Assembly: GCA_033063855.1 (NCBI GenBank)
Contig: CP093831.1
Coordinates: 26,226,001 to 26,290,000, forward strand
Length of the DNA stretch: 64,000 bases
Origin: Smittia aterrima
Taxonomy: Eukaryota > Arthropoda > Insecta > Diptera > Chironomidae
Direction of reading: 5' to 3'
Notes under the pieces: generated by a model
What the model was told of the DNA's origin: nothing
What the model saw: the letters and a program-made list of their open reading frames with translations, nothing else
Databases searched by the model: none
Translations under genes and position numbers: made by a program
Shown: piece by piece, positions 39,806 to 52,802 of the stretch
How the letters are laid out: each line of letters opens with the position of its first letter
Numbering within the stretch: position 1 is the stretch's first letter

Positions 39806-42800
39806 ATGAGCATTTACATCGTCGCGCCGCTGATTGTTTTTTTAATCTGGTATGCTTTTCATCGTTTCAGTGACGATGCGTCCGCAATTGAGTCAATGCA
39901 GAGCGTTGAGAGCATCAACGAAGATGAGGAGAAACAGGAAATTGTGAGAAAAAGTGAGAAGTTTGAAAATATTTTCCGATTGATTGTGCAACTGTAAAAT
40001 TTCTCTAAATTTTTAGAGCTCGGAGGTCGACGATCGATTCGTGTGAACTCAACTTATATATCGCAGAAAGATCGACTTAGTCGTTACAAAACTGCACTTG
40101 CTACTTTCATTCCATTCCGTTACGATGCGAGCACGTAAGTTCCTGAAAGATTTTCGCATTGTTCTCAAGCGGAACTTGATCATTCAAAGCTTAAGCACAA
40201 CGCGAAAACATTCCTTGACACAATCTTTGTTCTTACTAATTAACGCTAATCGCGAAACGATAATTTTAGTCACTCGGAGTTGCCCGTCGACAGAATCGGT
40301 TGCTTTTCGAACTTTTCGTTCTTCTGGGTTCGTGATTTTTTGCTAATGCCGCAAGACGATCCAATGACCGATGCTAGTCAAAGTCGAAAAACTTACGAGT
40401 TGAACGTCATTCCAACGTATAACGATCGTGCTGATGTCAATGGAAAGCGACTACTTGGAATCTACAAAGACGAGAAGCAAACAAGAGGAAAGCATGGCTC
40501 AATGTTGAAAGTCGCTTGGAATTTCTGCAAGACTCGAGTGATAATCGCTTCGATCTTCTACACTTTGTCGACACTCTTCGCTATTTGTGCTCCAGTCATT
40601 TTCCTAAATCTTGCTCTCAACACTTTAGAGGATGAAACTCCAATTGCTGTGAATGGAACGACATCAGCTACCTCAAACTCAACCATGCAAATGTTTAAAG
40701 TTTTCCAATTCAACTTCAGCTTTCGAGGTCGATTCGAGTGCATTTATTACATGCTCGGCTTCGCTGTTTGCTTCTTCTTCGCTCAAGTCTTTGGATCGAT
40801 TACAAATTGGTTGAACCTTCGAACTGCCATTCGATTGAGATCGGCGGTGATATCAGCCACGTTCAGAAAATCAATTAAATCTTCGATCGTCAACAACATT
40901 GCAACGCATCAAATCTTAACCGACGACATCGACAACATGATGAACTTAGTTGATTATCTCACAAAGATTCTTGGAACTGTCATCGCAATGATTCTCGGCC
41001 TTGTCGCTTCGATTGTTTTATTGAGCAGTCCCGGAGTGTGGCCGATTTTCTCTGCCATCGGATTCTTCTGCATTCCTGTGTTGCTCGCTAAAATATCAAC
41101 GAACCGGCTGAGAAAATCGATGCACTACCTCATGAGAAAAATGACAGTTGTCGAGAGCTTCTGTGTGAACTTCAAGGACGTTATGATACACGCGATGGCT
41201 TATGATTACATCAAACAATTTTATTGTGAGTTTCTAATTTATTTCATTGATTTATTAATTGCTTTGAAACTCCTTTAGACTTCAACACATCACAATTCGC
41301 CGCTCTTCGAACGGCTCACATCTTCTCGGTTCACATTTACGATGGTTTGACTGCGGTTCTACTTGGCGGTCTTTATCTGATTTGGTGCGACATGGATATC
41401 GTCACGAATAGCGTGGAAACTTTACTTCTTGTTCTTGTCTACGTTTATTTCATCAAGAACTTTGTCGCTGATTATTGTCATTCGATAAACGCGATCTCAA
41501 GTGGAAGTGGAAGTTTAGAGAAATTGAAAAACTCTTTCGCGACTTTGACGAATCCAAATTTATCGAGAACTCGAACGATTGACACGCGAGTTTTGCTTTC
41601 GATGAACGGTTGTCGATTTAAATGGGAAGACGAGACAGAATTCACAATCGAAGTGGCGAAGGGAGATGTCCTCGGTGTCTCAGGAAAGCACATGAAGGCT
41701 TTGAGTTACGCAATCCTCGGTCACTACGAATGCAAAGAAGGAATCTTAAGACAACGTGGAGTCACCGGTTTCTTCTCGGAAGATCCGTTCATCTGCATTG
41801 GATCAATCAAAGACAACATTCTGATGGGCTCAGACTTTGATGCGAAACGTTATTACACGGCAGTGTCTCTAACAAATCTTAACGATGACATCTTGCGAGC
41901 TCTTGGAGCTGATGAGCTTCCAATTGAAATGTTGGATTTGAATCTACAACAGAAGCAAAGAATTGCACTTGCAAGAGCGATCTACAGTGATCGCGACATT
42001 TATCTCTTCGATGAGCCTTTCAAGAGCGCCGTGTTCTCATCAAACGTTCTTCAAATGTTTGACAACGTCGTTCATCACATCATTTCATCAGATCCCAACA
42101 AAGCTGTGATCATCTGCAGCACAAACAATCAAATCCTAAATATTTGCCATAAAATCTACGACACCAACGAGAATCACGTTTACTCGAGAGTCGACTACGA
42201 GAGAATATCAGCAGCGAGTTATCACGAAGGATCAGTTCATCACACTTACGAGAACGTTAAAGGATGCAATCAAAATGCGATCACAGTTTACAAAATGCCG
42301 AGTCGATTTCAAGTTCAAATCGTTCATGAAAATCATGTTCCAAGTCACGAACATTTAAATTCAAACGAACATTTGATTTCAAGGGAAAAGTTTGACGACA
42401 ACAGTTCAATGGGAATTCTCAACTTTATTGTCATCGCGATATTAAACTTTTTAAATGCAATCATTTATGTTGTTCTCATCGTTGGTTTCGTCCTTGTCGT
42501 AAGGAGCAAATATATCGAACCGTGGCTGGAGGTTCCTTACATCTGCGGCTTCATTCTCGCGTTCACCGTTGAACTTGTTCAGAAGATTTATCTCGCGAAG
42601 TTGATTGAGATTAGACAGAAGAAGTTTCACAAAATGATTTTCGAGAAGTTGTTGAACACTTCACTTGATTATCTTTGTGGAACAAACATCGCTGACATTC
42701 TCAATTGGTTCAGTATCACATTCCATTCACGTGAGTTCTTTAAGTGATTTCATTGAAGGTTAATTAACTTTTTAACTTTAACAGAATTCGAACCTTACAC

Positions 42801-44137
42801 GAGAATAATCAAATCGATCATCGTTATTGTGATTTCTGGATTGTTCTTAGTGCTCATCAATTATTGGTTGACAACTGCAGTTTTCTTGATTTTGATTGCT
42901 GGTCAAATCTTCTCCTTCCACATAATCTTCCAAGGAAGACTCAAAGCGACGCTTAACTATTACACAATGGTCGAGTATCTTTCGAGGAAGAAAATGTTCC
43001 AGCAGATGATCAACAACTTGAGAGGTCGTGACGTGATTCAATCTTTTGAGAGGACATCGGAGTTTTGTCGAGAGTAAGTCGAGTCTTAAATTTGACTTTA
43101 TTTTACTTAAAAGTTTATTTCAGCTTCAATGTGATCGTCGAAGACAACTCAGTCGCTGTTTTCATTCAGAAATCTGTTCGTAATTACGTCAGTTTCATTC
43201 TTCAGATGGTGATCGGACTCAACGTCACAATTATGCATCTTCTCACTCTCTTCATTGGCGATCTCTCGATCTACAATTACATTTTCTGTGTCATCTTGTA
43301 TTACTTGATCAATCATTTTGCGCATGAATTAATCGTCGATGGTTATCTTGAGTTGTTGATAACTCAATGTAAACGACAGCTGATCGACCAGGAGATAAGA
43401 AATATAGTTAACAATAAACAAGTTAGCTTGTTGTATGAACCGAACGTGCCAGGAGAAGGCGGACTTTCGGTTGATTTCAAAGATGTCAGCGTTAAGCTTT
43501 GTGGAAAGAAAGTTCTCGACATTCACAAGCTTCACATAAAGAAAGGCGACATTATCGGAATAACCGGCAATGGCTCACACTTGATCACTTCAATTCTATT
43601 TAAATTATTGAAGCCAGGACTTGGAGTTGTGTTCTTAGGAAGTCACGAGTTGAACCTAATCAGCCAAGATAATCTTCATAAACTTATTGCCGTTGTGCCA
43701 TTCGATTTACAGATTCAAGATTTAACAATCGCGTAAGGAAAAACATTTTTTGATAATTCCAATGAATTTGTTCTTCAAATATTTTCTTTCGCAGAGAATT
43801 TCTAAATCCAACAAACTCAGTAAACCACAAGACCATTTTAAATAAACTTTCATTAGCCTTGCCGCAGCTTCTTCAACACAACAAACTTCAAGAGTCTGTC
43901 AGAAGTCTCACCAGGCAACAGAAGCAACTACTGTGTCTAGTCAAAGCCAGTTTGAAAACAGAAGCCAAGATTGTAATTCTCGAGTTTCCAGAGCTCGAAA
44001 TACAAGCAACAATTAATTTATTCATTCGACAAGATTTGATCGAGAAAACAATCATCGTGATCGGGACAAATCATAGACATTTTGAAACATGTAATCGCAT
44101 TGTTAACTTAGATTTGGAATCAAGACGAAAATCATAA
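39806..44137 (+). CDS. ABCC5-like transporter with degenerate ATPase sites
   Basis: Seven exons in frame (39806-39943, 40019-40134, 40270-41225, 41279-42730, 42785-43073, 43124-43732, 43795-44137) give 1,300 residues, normal for an ABCC protein. The order is: N-terminal membrane segment, ABCC leader (TALATFIPFR, HSELPVDRIG), membrane domain 1, NBD1, membrane domain 2, NBD2. Membrane domains resemble ABCC5 (LRTAIRLRSAVISATFRKSI). NBD1 Walker A is GVSGKHMKA (about 536) instead of GxxGxGK(S/T), and the signature is NLQQKQR instead of SGGQ; Walker B DIYLFDEP is kept. NBD2 Walker A is GITGNGSH, the signature is LTRQQKQ, and Walker B ends ILEFPE. The long open frames and intact splice sites argue that it is a real protein, probably with weak or no ATPase. 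Confidence 0.88.
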
Positions 44138-44572
44138 TAAAAGAACCGTTAAACATATTTGAATTATGCGATTCGCTTTGACATTCGCTTCAATCGCGAT
44201 TCGCACTCTGGAAGTAGAAAATAAGTTGTTTCTTTTGAAAGAAAGTTTCGCAAATTGAAAATTAAGTTTTTCGGGTTTTTCTCCTGTAAAGGATGTGTTT
44301 GTTGAATTAAAAATATTCTAAATTATCGTCCAGTTGCTTCACGCGAAAAAGAAAATCAAAATGTTGCCTAAATTTTGTGCTACTAAGAGAAATAAGTTTG
44401 ATAAATATAAAACATTTAATTAACTTGATTGAGAAGCATTCTCAATGACTCATAGTGAATCGATTTAAACTCCTGTGCCAAAATGAATGGAATCCTTCAG
44501 ATTAAAATCGATAAATAAAAGTTTAAAGCGAAAATAGAAAATTTGCGAAAGTTGTCGACACAACAATAACAA
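44138..44572. other. Intergenic between two plus-strand genes
   Basis: It holds the 3' end of the ABC transporter gene and the promoter side of the next gene. I see no separate feature. A GGGTTTTTCTCC...GGATG stretch near 44275 faintly resembles the hairpin end of the 14.8-kb element. Confidence 0.4.
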
Positions 44573-47500
44573 ATGCATTTGAAATCAACAATGGACGAGG
44601 CTGACGATCGACTTACAATTCTGATCATTTCGAGCGTCTCGCTGGTGACATTGGTGTCAGCCTTAGCCGTTTGCTTATGCTGTAGACGGAGAAACCCCAA
44701 GTGAGTAATTCAATCGATCGATGGATCCAAAGTAAATATAAGTGAGGAGACTAGGGCGAGAAAAAAGAAGAAAGAGAGATTGAAACATAATTTCCCGTTA
44801 GTGGAGTACATCAAAAATAATTTGTTTTGTATTACACTTTGTCTATTTCCACTTTTGGTTTTGAGAAAATTGGCATGAAAGAAGTTACACGGTAGCAAGA
44901 AGAATAAACAAACAGAGAGAGAAGAGTTGATGACAAATCAGGGATTGAAAGCAAATTAATTCGTTGGTTGATCTATTTGATAAACCAATCCAATTCTCAA
45001 CCCTGACGGTGAGCTCATGAACGTGTAACGAAAGTGGAAAATCACCTTTTCTATTATTCATTCAAGCATCGTCTTTCTTCTCTCTCCTACTGCATTCAAA
45101 TCGACTCGGCATGTGCGTTTTGTTTATGACGCGACTCATGAATCTTCTTCTATAAAAACGAAATTTCTAATTTTTAAAGACCCATAAACTTTTGTGTTCG
45201 GAAATCTCGTCTCGCGTGTGATTGTAGCAATTAAATATGTTAATTAGTCGCATGCTTTGCTTCTGTTTATGGCAGCTTAGATGATGTAAATGTTAAGGAT
45301 GAAATTAGCATGATAAATCATTGTTCTTCTTTTATGTTCTTGCACTTGTTCTGTGTTTAGAAGCGACCTCGCTGGTATCGAGGGAATTGTAAAACTAAAG
45401 CACTTAGACGATAGCAACATGACTGTGAGTATCGACACAACGGATTCGGGAGATGTTCTCAATCCGAAAACTAAACTGACAATGAAGAATGCAACTTTAC
45501 CTCTTGATGCGAAAATGAATGGTTTCCATGATTACGAACTGAAGAAGAGGTAAGTTAACTGTTAGATGTTTCAATGGTAGAAAGATTCTCTCGCTTCTAT
45601 TTTCTTTTTCTAATTCATTTTGACAACTTTCTTTCAGGTCTTCAGCAAACGCACCACATCGAAGTCTGCCAGATATTCCACAAATTGAACCAGTATGTGA
45701 TAATAACTCCGAACTCTACGCCACAGTTGGCGATAAGCTTCAAGAGAAGGTCCGGGCCAAAAGTCCATCTGACACCCAGAAACTTGCCAATCTTTCTCAG
45801 CATAGCTCGCTAAGCCAAGCAGATGTTAGTTCACCTTACGCGCGCGTTCGTTCTCCGGCCCACGCTTATGACAAGCTTAAAAAGACTGAGTAAATTAACA
45901 AAGAAAACATCGCATCAGATCATTCTGTAATTCTTGACATTTTCAGACATCCTTATGCGCAAGTTGTGCAATCAGCAACAGCTGGAGGCGTAGCTCAGGT
46001 GGTAGTTGAAAACGACGATGACGACGACGACATCGATGAAGATGACGAAACAACAATCGAGAACCCGATTTCGCATCGTGAGTCGTCTTCAAATCACGAC
46101 TTGTTAAATCCTGGTTCTTCAATTGACGCATCAGCTGCAATTAGCGGACGAATATCAGCAAGTCAAGAGTTGCCCTACATGACACCACCCATCGCACAAA
46201 TGCCACAACAACATTTCAGCGGTGATTCACAGGATTCATCAAGTAAAGAATGATAAATCAAAAAACCTTTGAAAAATATTGATTTTAATTATTTTTTTAG
46301 AAGGCTACACGAGCATTAGCGTGCGAGAGCCCTTGGCAAATATCATTGCACAAACGAATCAACAAAATGCGCAACGACGACGGAGAGAAATTCAGGACTC
46401 ACATTACGCAACCGTATCGGATGACTCAGGTAGAAAAACCCAATTCAAAATTCATCATACAAACTCAATTATTCAATTCTTTTAAAGACGAAATGTACGC
46501 AGCGATTGAAGATCCAAATCTGTACACAAGCGGCTCAGAAACCTATGCACAGATTCAAGCACCAATGACAGTATCAGTTGAGATCAACCCAACAGCCCCA
46601 CCGACAACACAGCAGCCTTCTACTTCCCAATCAGCGCAGTCAACAGCTCGATTCAATCGAACTCATCAAACGAGTTCTACTGACGATGCACCGACAGCAA
46701 CTGTTGAAGCTTTGAAGAATCTTCACTCGCGACAAGCGTCGTCGTCGAGTTGCACGAGTTCTGTTGGTATCATTGGATCTCCTAAACCAGAGAAGCGACA
46801 AGCGAATTCACCTCTCCCTCCTACGCCTAACAAGTTTCGAAACTCAACATCATCAGTAATGGAATATCACGAAGGTGCTAAACTCAAAGACTCAAACAAC
46901 AACTCGAGCAAAGTAAAACAAAGTCCATCAAAAGATTTAGAAGGAATGTACGCAAAGGTGATGAAGAAGAACAAACTATCAAGTGTTCCGTCCGAGAACT
47001 CATCGCCTGTACTTGCAAGACACGAAACCCCAATTGTTGATGAAACCGATTCTGTGGTAGAGCCTAAAGCAAATGATTACGAAACAATTGATAAACGTAA
47101 TCGAACGAGAAACGTAAACGATGCTGGTTATGAAACAATTCCAGCTGACCGCAACAATAATAACAAAGAGCCACCTGCGGAAACAGCGACTCACTACGCT
47201 CAGATCAACGAGAAACCGACAAAGGCCAAAATGAGTTTGTTCAAAGAAGAAAAGAGTTTGGCGAGTGATCCAAAGTACGAAACTCTGAAGAAAGTCGAAA
47301 AGAACGAAACTGATAACACAACTGACTCTGATCATGATCCAAATTATGAAATAGTCATGAGCAACCAGAACAAGAGATCGAGTAGTTCAAGCTCTACGCT
47401 TGTCGACGACGGGTACACTCAGATCGAGAAGAAGAAAATGTTTGATGTCAGCGACGATGAAAGTATTCCTGGCTACAGCACAATTAGAAAGCCTGAGCCC

Positions 47501-47860
47501 GACTACAGCAGTATCGGCGGAAGAGAAAAGCCGCCACTTAACAGTATTAATGACGAATCCAATATTTACTCAAGCATTCCAACGGTAATAACACCATCGC
47601 CTGACAGCATCAGCTCTGACCTTCTCAGCACCACAAACAGTCTCGCGACACCAACGAGAGTAAACAATAATAATTACGAGTCTCTCGACACCAGTGATTC
47701 AACGACGCTTGAAGAACCTAATTATGAATCGATGAAGTATCTCAAGGAGAATCCTTATGAGCAACTGCAAAGCTCGAGTCCAGATCCATCAGCTGAAGCA
47801 CTTTCGCCACTCAGCGATACAAAGTTGAGTCCAGCAGTTGACGACTTCTTCAAAGTTTAA
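44573..47860 (+). CDS. Transmembrane adaptor with many tyrosine motifs
   Basis: Six exons in frame (44573-44700, 45361-45549, 45638-45889, 45947-46242, 46301-46429, 46488-47860; 788 residues). A short N-terminus is followed by one membrane segment (LTILIISSVSLVTLVSALAV) and CLCC, a likely palmitoylation site. A long Ser/Thr/Asn-rich cytoplasmic tail follows. It holds about 20 tyrosines in SH2-type settings: YATV, YARV, YAQV, YTSI, MYAAI, TYAQI, DYETI, GYETI, HYAQI, KYETL, NYEIV, GYTQI, GYSTI, IYSSI, NYESL, NYESM, PYEQL. This is the layout of transmembrane adaptor phosphoproteins such as PAG or LAX, though I cannot claim homology. There is an acidic DDDDDDIDEDDE run near residue 220. Expected role: docking SH2/PTB proteins at the plasma membrane. 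Confidence 0.82.
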
Positions 47861-48989
47861 TCCAATGTCCTTCCTTCATTCGGAAGGATCTTCCATAAGA
47901 TTAGTGCTTAGCGATGCAATAAACTGAAGCAATCCAGTTCGAAAAGATTGCGGGATCTGCAAAGAGAAAGTGAGAAAGCAATGTTGTGCAAAAGAGAAAC
48001 ATTAAATCTTAGCTATTTAATTCATTTGTTCGTGTATCTCGTACATATCGATGTACGATCACAGGCAATGACATTTTTCCGTCGAACGTCCGTTAATTTA
48101 TTGAAAGATTGATGAAAGATTTTAGTATTTAAACAAACTTGTTGTCTGTTGAATTCGATGAAGTTTAAACTTTCAAAACACTTCGACAGAGCAGTTTATT
48201 GGTATTATCAACGAAACGAAAATAGTTTCTACGATCAAGACGCTAATTGAACTTGACTCGATGTTTCTAGTAAAAAAAGAAATTTAAAAGAGTTTTGCCG
48301 AGAAATTAAAATCAAAACTGTAATTTTTTAAATCACTTTTGAGTCTTTACCGACAACTTTACCACACAAACAATAAATTAAGTTCGATAGCTTAGTCAAA
48401 TGAAATCTTATTTAGGTTAACACGAAACATTCCTGTTAAAGCTTAAATTCTCTCAGAGTTCTTGGAAAAGTAATTAAATTTATTGCCAGTATTTAATTGA
48501 AATTATCGTCGATCTCTTTTGAGCTTTCAAGAAGAAAACTTTTCCCAAGGATTCTCGGAGAATTTAAGAATGAAAAGAAAAAGAAAATAAAACTCGTACG
48601 ATTCTTAATTCATCTCAAATTTATTCACGAAATATAGAAGATTAGGTGATTTTTTTTTTGGTAATTTTACCGTACAAGAGCAAAGCTCGAGTCTTAAAAG
48701 AAAATGTTTCTTTGTAAGTTTCGATCTCGGCACAAGAAGTTTTTGCGTCACAATAAGGGAATGTACAAAAACTCTTCTTATTTCACGCACATTAAATTTG
48801 ATTTCTTTGAATGATGAAACGACCTTTTTTGCTAAAAGATTCACCTAAAACATGTTGATAATAAAAAAGAGAAAAGAATGAAACGAAAGTGTTTAGCTCA
48901 GTTCTTGAGAGAGATGTCTAGCATTTGATTGTGGTTGTTGGCTTATCCGACATCGTTTCTCGAGTTGAATGATGAGGTTTGATGCTAAT
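47861..48989. other. 3' UTRs between convergent genes
   Basis: The adaptor's 3' UTR probably runs to a polyadenylation signal near 48585 (AATAAAAC). The glucosidase II beta gene ends at 48990 on the opposite strand. No other gene is visible. Confidence 0.5.
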
Positions 48990-50724
48990 TTACAATTCAT
49001 CGTGAACGTCTGATCCCGAAGATGCGCTGCAAGCCGCGGGTGATTGCATCTTAAACAGATATTCGCAACGATTTGGTTCGCTAACGCCAAGAATTCTTGT
49101 GTCGAGTCCGCAATGCAACTCAACGAGCGCAGAACGTGATGGACCGTTCCAGCAACCAGCTCCGTTTGCGAAGAGCATATGACGGTAATCATTGCCCTTC
49201 CAACTGTCCCAAGTTCCGAGCCTAAAAGAAGAATTTATTTAACTCTAATTCAATGAAATAAATTGAAGTAACTCACTTTGTTTCAGCGCCACCATTTCTC
49301 GGTTGCTGAACGGCTTTGTCGAAAGGACAAAGCTTGTAAACATATTCTCGATCCTCGAAGCTAAAGCACTCGCCGCTCAATGGAGCGAACTCCTCCTCGG
49401 GACCAAAATCCTTTTCTAACGCTGCACGAATATCGATCAATTCACGATCGATTTCACGGAATTCACGATCAGCTACATCGTATTGATTTCTTGCTTCATT
49501 TGCTTCTTGAATAAGCTTTTGAGTCTCCTCGTCGTATTGTGGTTGTGGTTCGATTGGTGTGTCTGCATGAACTTCTCCTTCGCCAGCTTCTTCGTCTTCT
49601 GTGTACTCAGATTCTTCATCGGGATGATGCTCTTCCTCTTCATTTTGTAATTCAGCTTCTTCAATATCTTCGTCGTCTCTCTCCTCGGCATGATCATCAG
49701 CTTCGCCTTCTTTTCTTGGAGGCTTAAAGAGTCCTGAATCGAGCATTAGGAAAGGCTTTATACGAGGCCACGCAAGAGCGATGAAGCTTTCAAGTTCTAA
49801 CTCATCGTTCTCATCTAAGAAGTAACGAGCTTCCTCCAGTTCGACAACACCGTTGCGATCCTTGTCGAAGGCAATCCTCGTTTGAAGCTCAATAATTTCT
49901 ATTTTGCCATTGCTGTTCGAGTCGAACTTACGGAATGTTTCTTCAGCATCGACACGATTTGCCTCAGCTTCAAGTTCTTCTCTTTGTTTCTTGTCTTCAG
50001 CTTCTGCTTGTCTGTAAACATCCAGAGCTGCGTTTTCAACGATTTCAGCTTCAGATTTCATTTTGTATTTCTCTTCTTTCACTTGCTCCGCTTGTTGCTT
50101 TGCCTTCTCCAGTTCAGCCATTCTAATTTTTTGATCTTCTTTTTGTTTCTTTCCCTTCTGTGCCAAATCAATTCGAATTTGATTGCCACTCTTAAGCAAC
50201 TCAGCTTGTTGCTTCTCTCTTATTTTATCGGCTGATCCAAGCTCAATACAATTATTAATGCACTTGGAGTTGCTGAAGTATTCGTCACTGGCATCACAGC
50301 AATCACAGATTCCATCATTCACTCGAGCGCTTGGGATGATGAGCGGCTTGAAGCCGGAGTTGTTGCAGAAGAACTTTCCATTTGTGCAAGCTGAAGTTCC
50401 AGGTTCATCGCTTCCATCCTCGCAATCACAAAAGTCGTCATTTAGTTGTGAATATTTTAGAACTTTCTTGCCGTCGAAACATGTAAACTTATCGTTTTTA
50501 CTAACATAAAGCTGAGCTCTCTGTGGGTCGATGCCTGCAATGAGAATCCTCTTGATTAGAAATCGCTTATCACTCGTTACGAAACTTACAGAAAGTTGTT
50601 GTTTCGTCGTAAAAAAAATTACAACAATGAAATGATTGAGCTTACCTCTTAAAATTGGCTTATCACACTTTATATCGCTTAAGATCGAGAGGAGAATGCA
50701 AAAGATTGTTAGATTAGCTATCAT
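48990..50724 (-). CDS. PRKCSH: Glucosidase II beta subunit
   Basis: Three exons (50646-50724, 49277-50534, 48990-49221) join in frame to 522 residues. A signal peptide (MIANLTIFCILLSILSDIKC) comes first. Two LDL-receptor-A-like cysteine modules (CFDGKK...CDCEDGSDEPGTSAC; CDCCDASDEYFS) follow, then a long coiled coil and EF-hand loops (DSNSNGKIEIIE; DKDRNGVVELEE). An acidic Glu-rich stretch precedes a C-terminal MRH lectin domain (GECFSFEDREYVYKLCPF...GAGCWNGPSRS...NRCEYLF). It ends HDEL, the ER retrieval signal. The beta subunit holds the catalytic alpha subunit in the ER and binds N-glycans during glucose trimming. The Drosophila counterpart is GCS2beta. Family identity is clear; the splice sites are canonical. 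Confidence 0.95.
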
Positions 50725-50855
50725 TCTTTAATTGTGTGAGCTTCCTGACTATCGTTTAGAACTAATTTTTATTTATTTTCCTAATATGTTTCTTGACTTC
50801 TGTGAACACGTAATTTTATTTTTTTGCCGGAGGGTCTTGGGATCAATTTTTAATA

Positions 50856-50944
50856 GGGTGCGTCGCAACCACGTCTGCTGCCACAGGTTGCAAATACACG
50901 CGACCACTAGGAACCAGTGGTGTAACACTGGTCGCGACGAACCC
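50856..50944. mobile_element. 89-bp TA-flanked MITE
   Basis: GGGTGCGTCGCAACCA at 50856 pairs with TGGTCGCGACGAACCC ending at 50944 (two mismatches), each next to TA. The core has a second small inverted repeat (CCACTAGGAACCAGTGG). It is much more GC-rich than its surroundings and has no ORF. It probably derives from a TA-targeting DNA transposon. It lies between the divergent ends of the glucosidase and hydrolase genes. Confidence 0.65.
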
Positions 50945-51162
50945 TAGTTTTTAGTCAAAACAAGGGGCGAGATACGTTCGCAACTCAATTGCAGATCTCA
51001 CCCTAGCAAGAAATATCCAAAATTTCGAGCGCAAAACTTTATTTAAACCTTCCTTCTAATCTGATAAGTTTATTAGCACATTATTATCAATTGGTTTATA
51101 AAATAAAATTCTTTTAAAAAGGAACAAACCTAAAAGAGTTTCCGTCACCTTGTTGTGTAAGA

Positions 51163-52303
51163 CTACATCTTACTAAATATCTTGCTGTGTCTTTGAATAA
51201 AGTCTGAGATGACCGGAGCAACTTTCCCTGGCTCTGTAAGGTGCAGATGATGTCTTGAGTCGATTGTGTGATATTCAAAGTTTTTACTTTGTTGAAGTAC
51301 ATTCAAGACTTCGTCGTAATATTTCTTGTCTTCCCAGTACGGCGAGTGGACAGCTTTAATGAACAAATGTGGCATATTTAATCTTTTCGCAAGTTCAACG
51401 GAAACAGGTTGCGAAAAGTTTGGCGAGTAATTCCATTTCAATCGCGAGTCACGCGTAAAGTAAAATTTTCCTGGATGCTTTTCACTTCGCTTTATATTCC
51501 TTTTGAGTAAGAATCCAGCTGTCTCCTTCGAAACACTTTCACGAGTTCCTTTAACCAAAAGCGATACCATCTCTTCATAAGAATATGAAGGTGGTTCACC
51601 CTTCTCTTGATTACGATGATCCGCTAACATGAAATTTTCAATCTGAGCTTGTAAATTTGAAGCAACTTTTACAGCATCATATATATGAGGTTTCAATGCA
51701 TCAATCTGAACTAACTAATAATGGAAAGGAAATGGTTAAAAGCTAGTTTGCAAGTTAGTTTAAATCAGAATTACCATGTCAACTTTTGCTGGAAAGACTG
51801 AAGCAAACATGAAACTCAAGACACTTCCCATCGAATGGCCCATCAAAGAAAGTTTCTCCCAGTTGTATTCTTTGCACAGGAAGTTGAGTAGATACAAGTT
51901 GTCGACTGCATGATAAGCCATTCCATCAGGAACCCTTGAAGATAGTCCATGGCCTGGTAAGTCGATTGCAAGAAAACTTCTATTTTTCGGAAGCATCGGA
52001 ATCAATCGATCGAATGTGCCAGCATTATCCTTAAGAGAAGAAACTTACATTTCATTGAACAAGTGGCGAATTTACTTTAACTTACTTGCCATCCGTGAAG
52101 ACAAACAATTGGTCTTATATCCTTGGAGCCCCACCATTTACCAGCTAAGATTCCATTATTCCACGGGAGTCTTATCCGAACTTCTTCAACCTAAAAAACG
52201 AAATTTGTGTCACAAACTTTCATGATTTCTTATAAACTTTCACGAATCTTACATCGAAGGCGACTTCTTCGTCCGTAGGAATGTCACACAGCTCTAAATT
52301 CAT
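51163..52303 (-). CDS. Kraken/SERHL-type alpha/beta hydrolase
   Basis: Four exons in frame: 52253-52303, 52086-52190, 51775-52029 and 51163-51714 (320 residues). A short N-terminus runs into VEEVRIRLPWNNGILAGKWW, then the oxyanion-loop VCLHGWQDNAGTFD, AIDLPGHGLSS and the nucleophile elbow GHSMGS. A C-terminal His region (TIDSRHHLHL) follows. This order is that of insect kraken and vertebrate SERHL serine hydrolases. The last three residues are SKM, a variant of the peroxisomal SKL signal, so a peroxisomal location is possible. The substrate is unknown. The start codon gives the usual short leader. Confidence 0.88.
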
Positions 52304-52667
52304 TTTGATTCCCTTGTTGCCACTGTTTGTGGAAAAATGCTTAGAAATATTCCGCTGGGAGTATTTAATTAATTTCAGCGAGTTGGCAATTGATTTCATT
52401 TCAGCGATGATGCAAAGGTACAGTCACTCGAATATTTCTTTCTCTATTTAGCCAATTAAACGCGAATAATTCCTGAGATTCAAATGAAATTATTGTTTAC
52501 TTTTTAATGTGTACTCAACCCTGCAGAAAGGGAATTCCTATGCGAACAAAAGAAGCTTTACAAAAAAAGCTTTAAAGATATTCAGTTTTTTTCCAAGGAT
52601 ATTAAAAAATATTTATTTTCATTGATTAAAACTCGACACTGATGTTAAAGACTCCATCAACTATTTT
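52304..52667. other. Intergenic, nothing recognised
   Basis: It contains the promoter side of the hydrolase gene. No clear TATA box or other element is visible. Confidence 0.4.
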
Positions 52668-52802
52668 AAATTTTTATTCGTTTTCAATCAAATTTTTCAT
52701 GCTGACATCATAATTCACAGTTTGCTTATTTAAAGAAAAAATGCCACAGTTGAAAAATAAGAAAACATAATTGCCAATGTAATGAAATACAAAATGATTC
52801 GG
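52668..52802 (-). pseudogene. Relic of an LRR-gene 3' end
   Basis: The stretch TGACATCATAATTCACAGTTTGCTTATTTAAA and then TAATTGCCAATGTAATGAAAT...CAAAATGATTCGG matches 57310-57435, the membrane-segment and tail end of the LRR gene at 57298, with about 45 bp deleted. The preceding TTTTCAATCAAATTTTTCATG matches the end at 63302-63320. It is an outlying fragment of the LRR family, more than 4 kb from the cluster. Confidence 0.75.
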
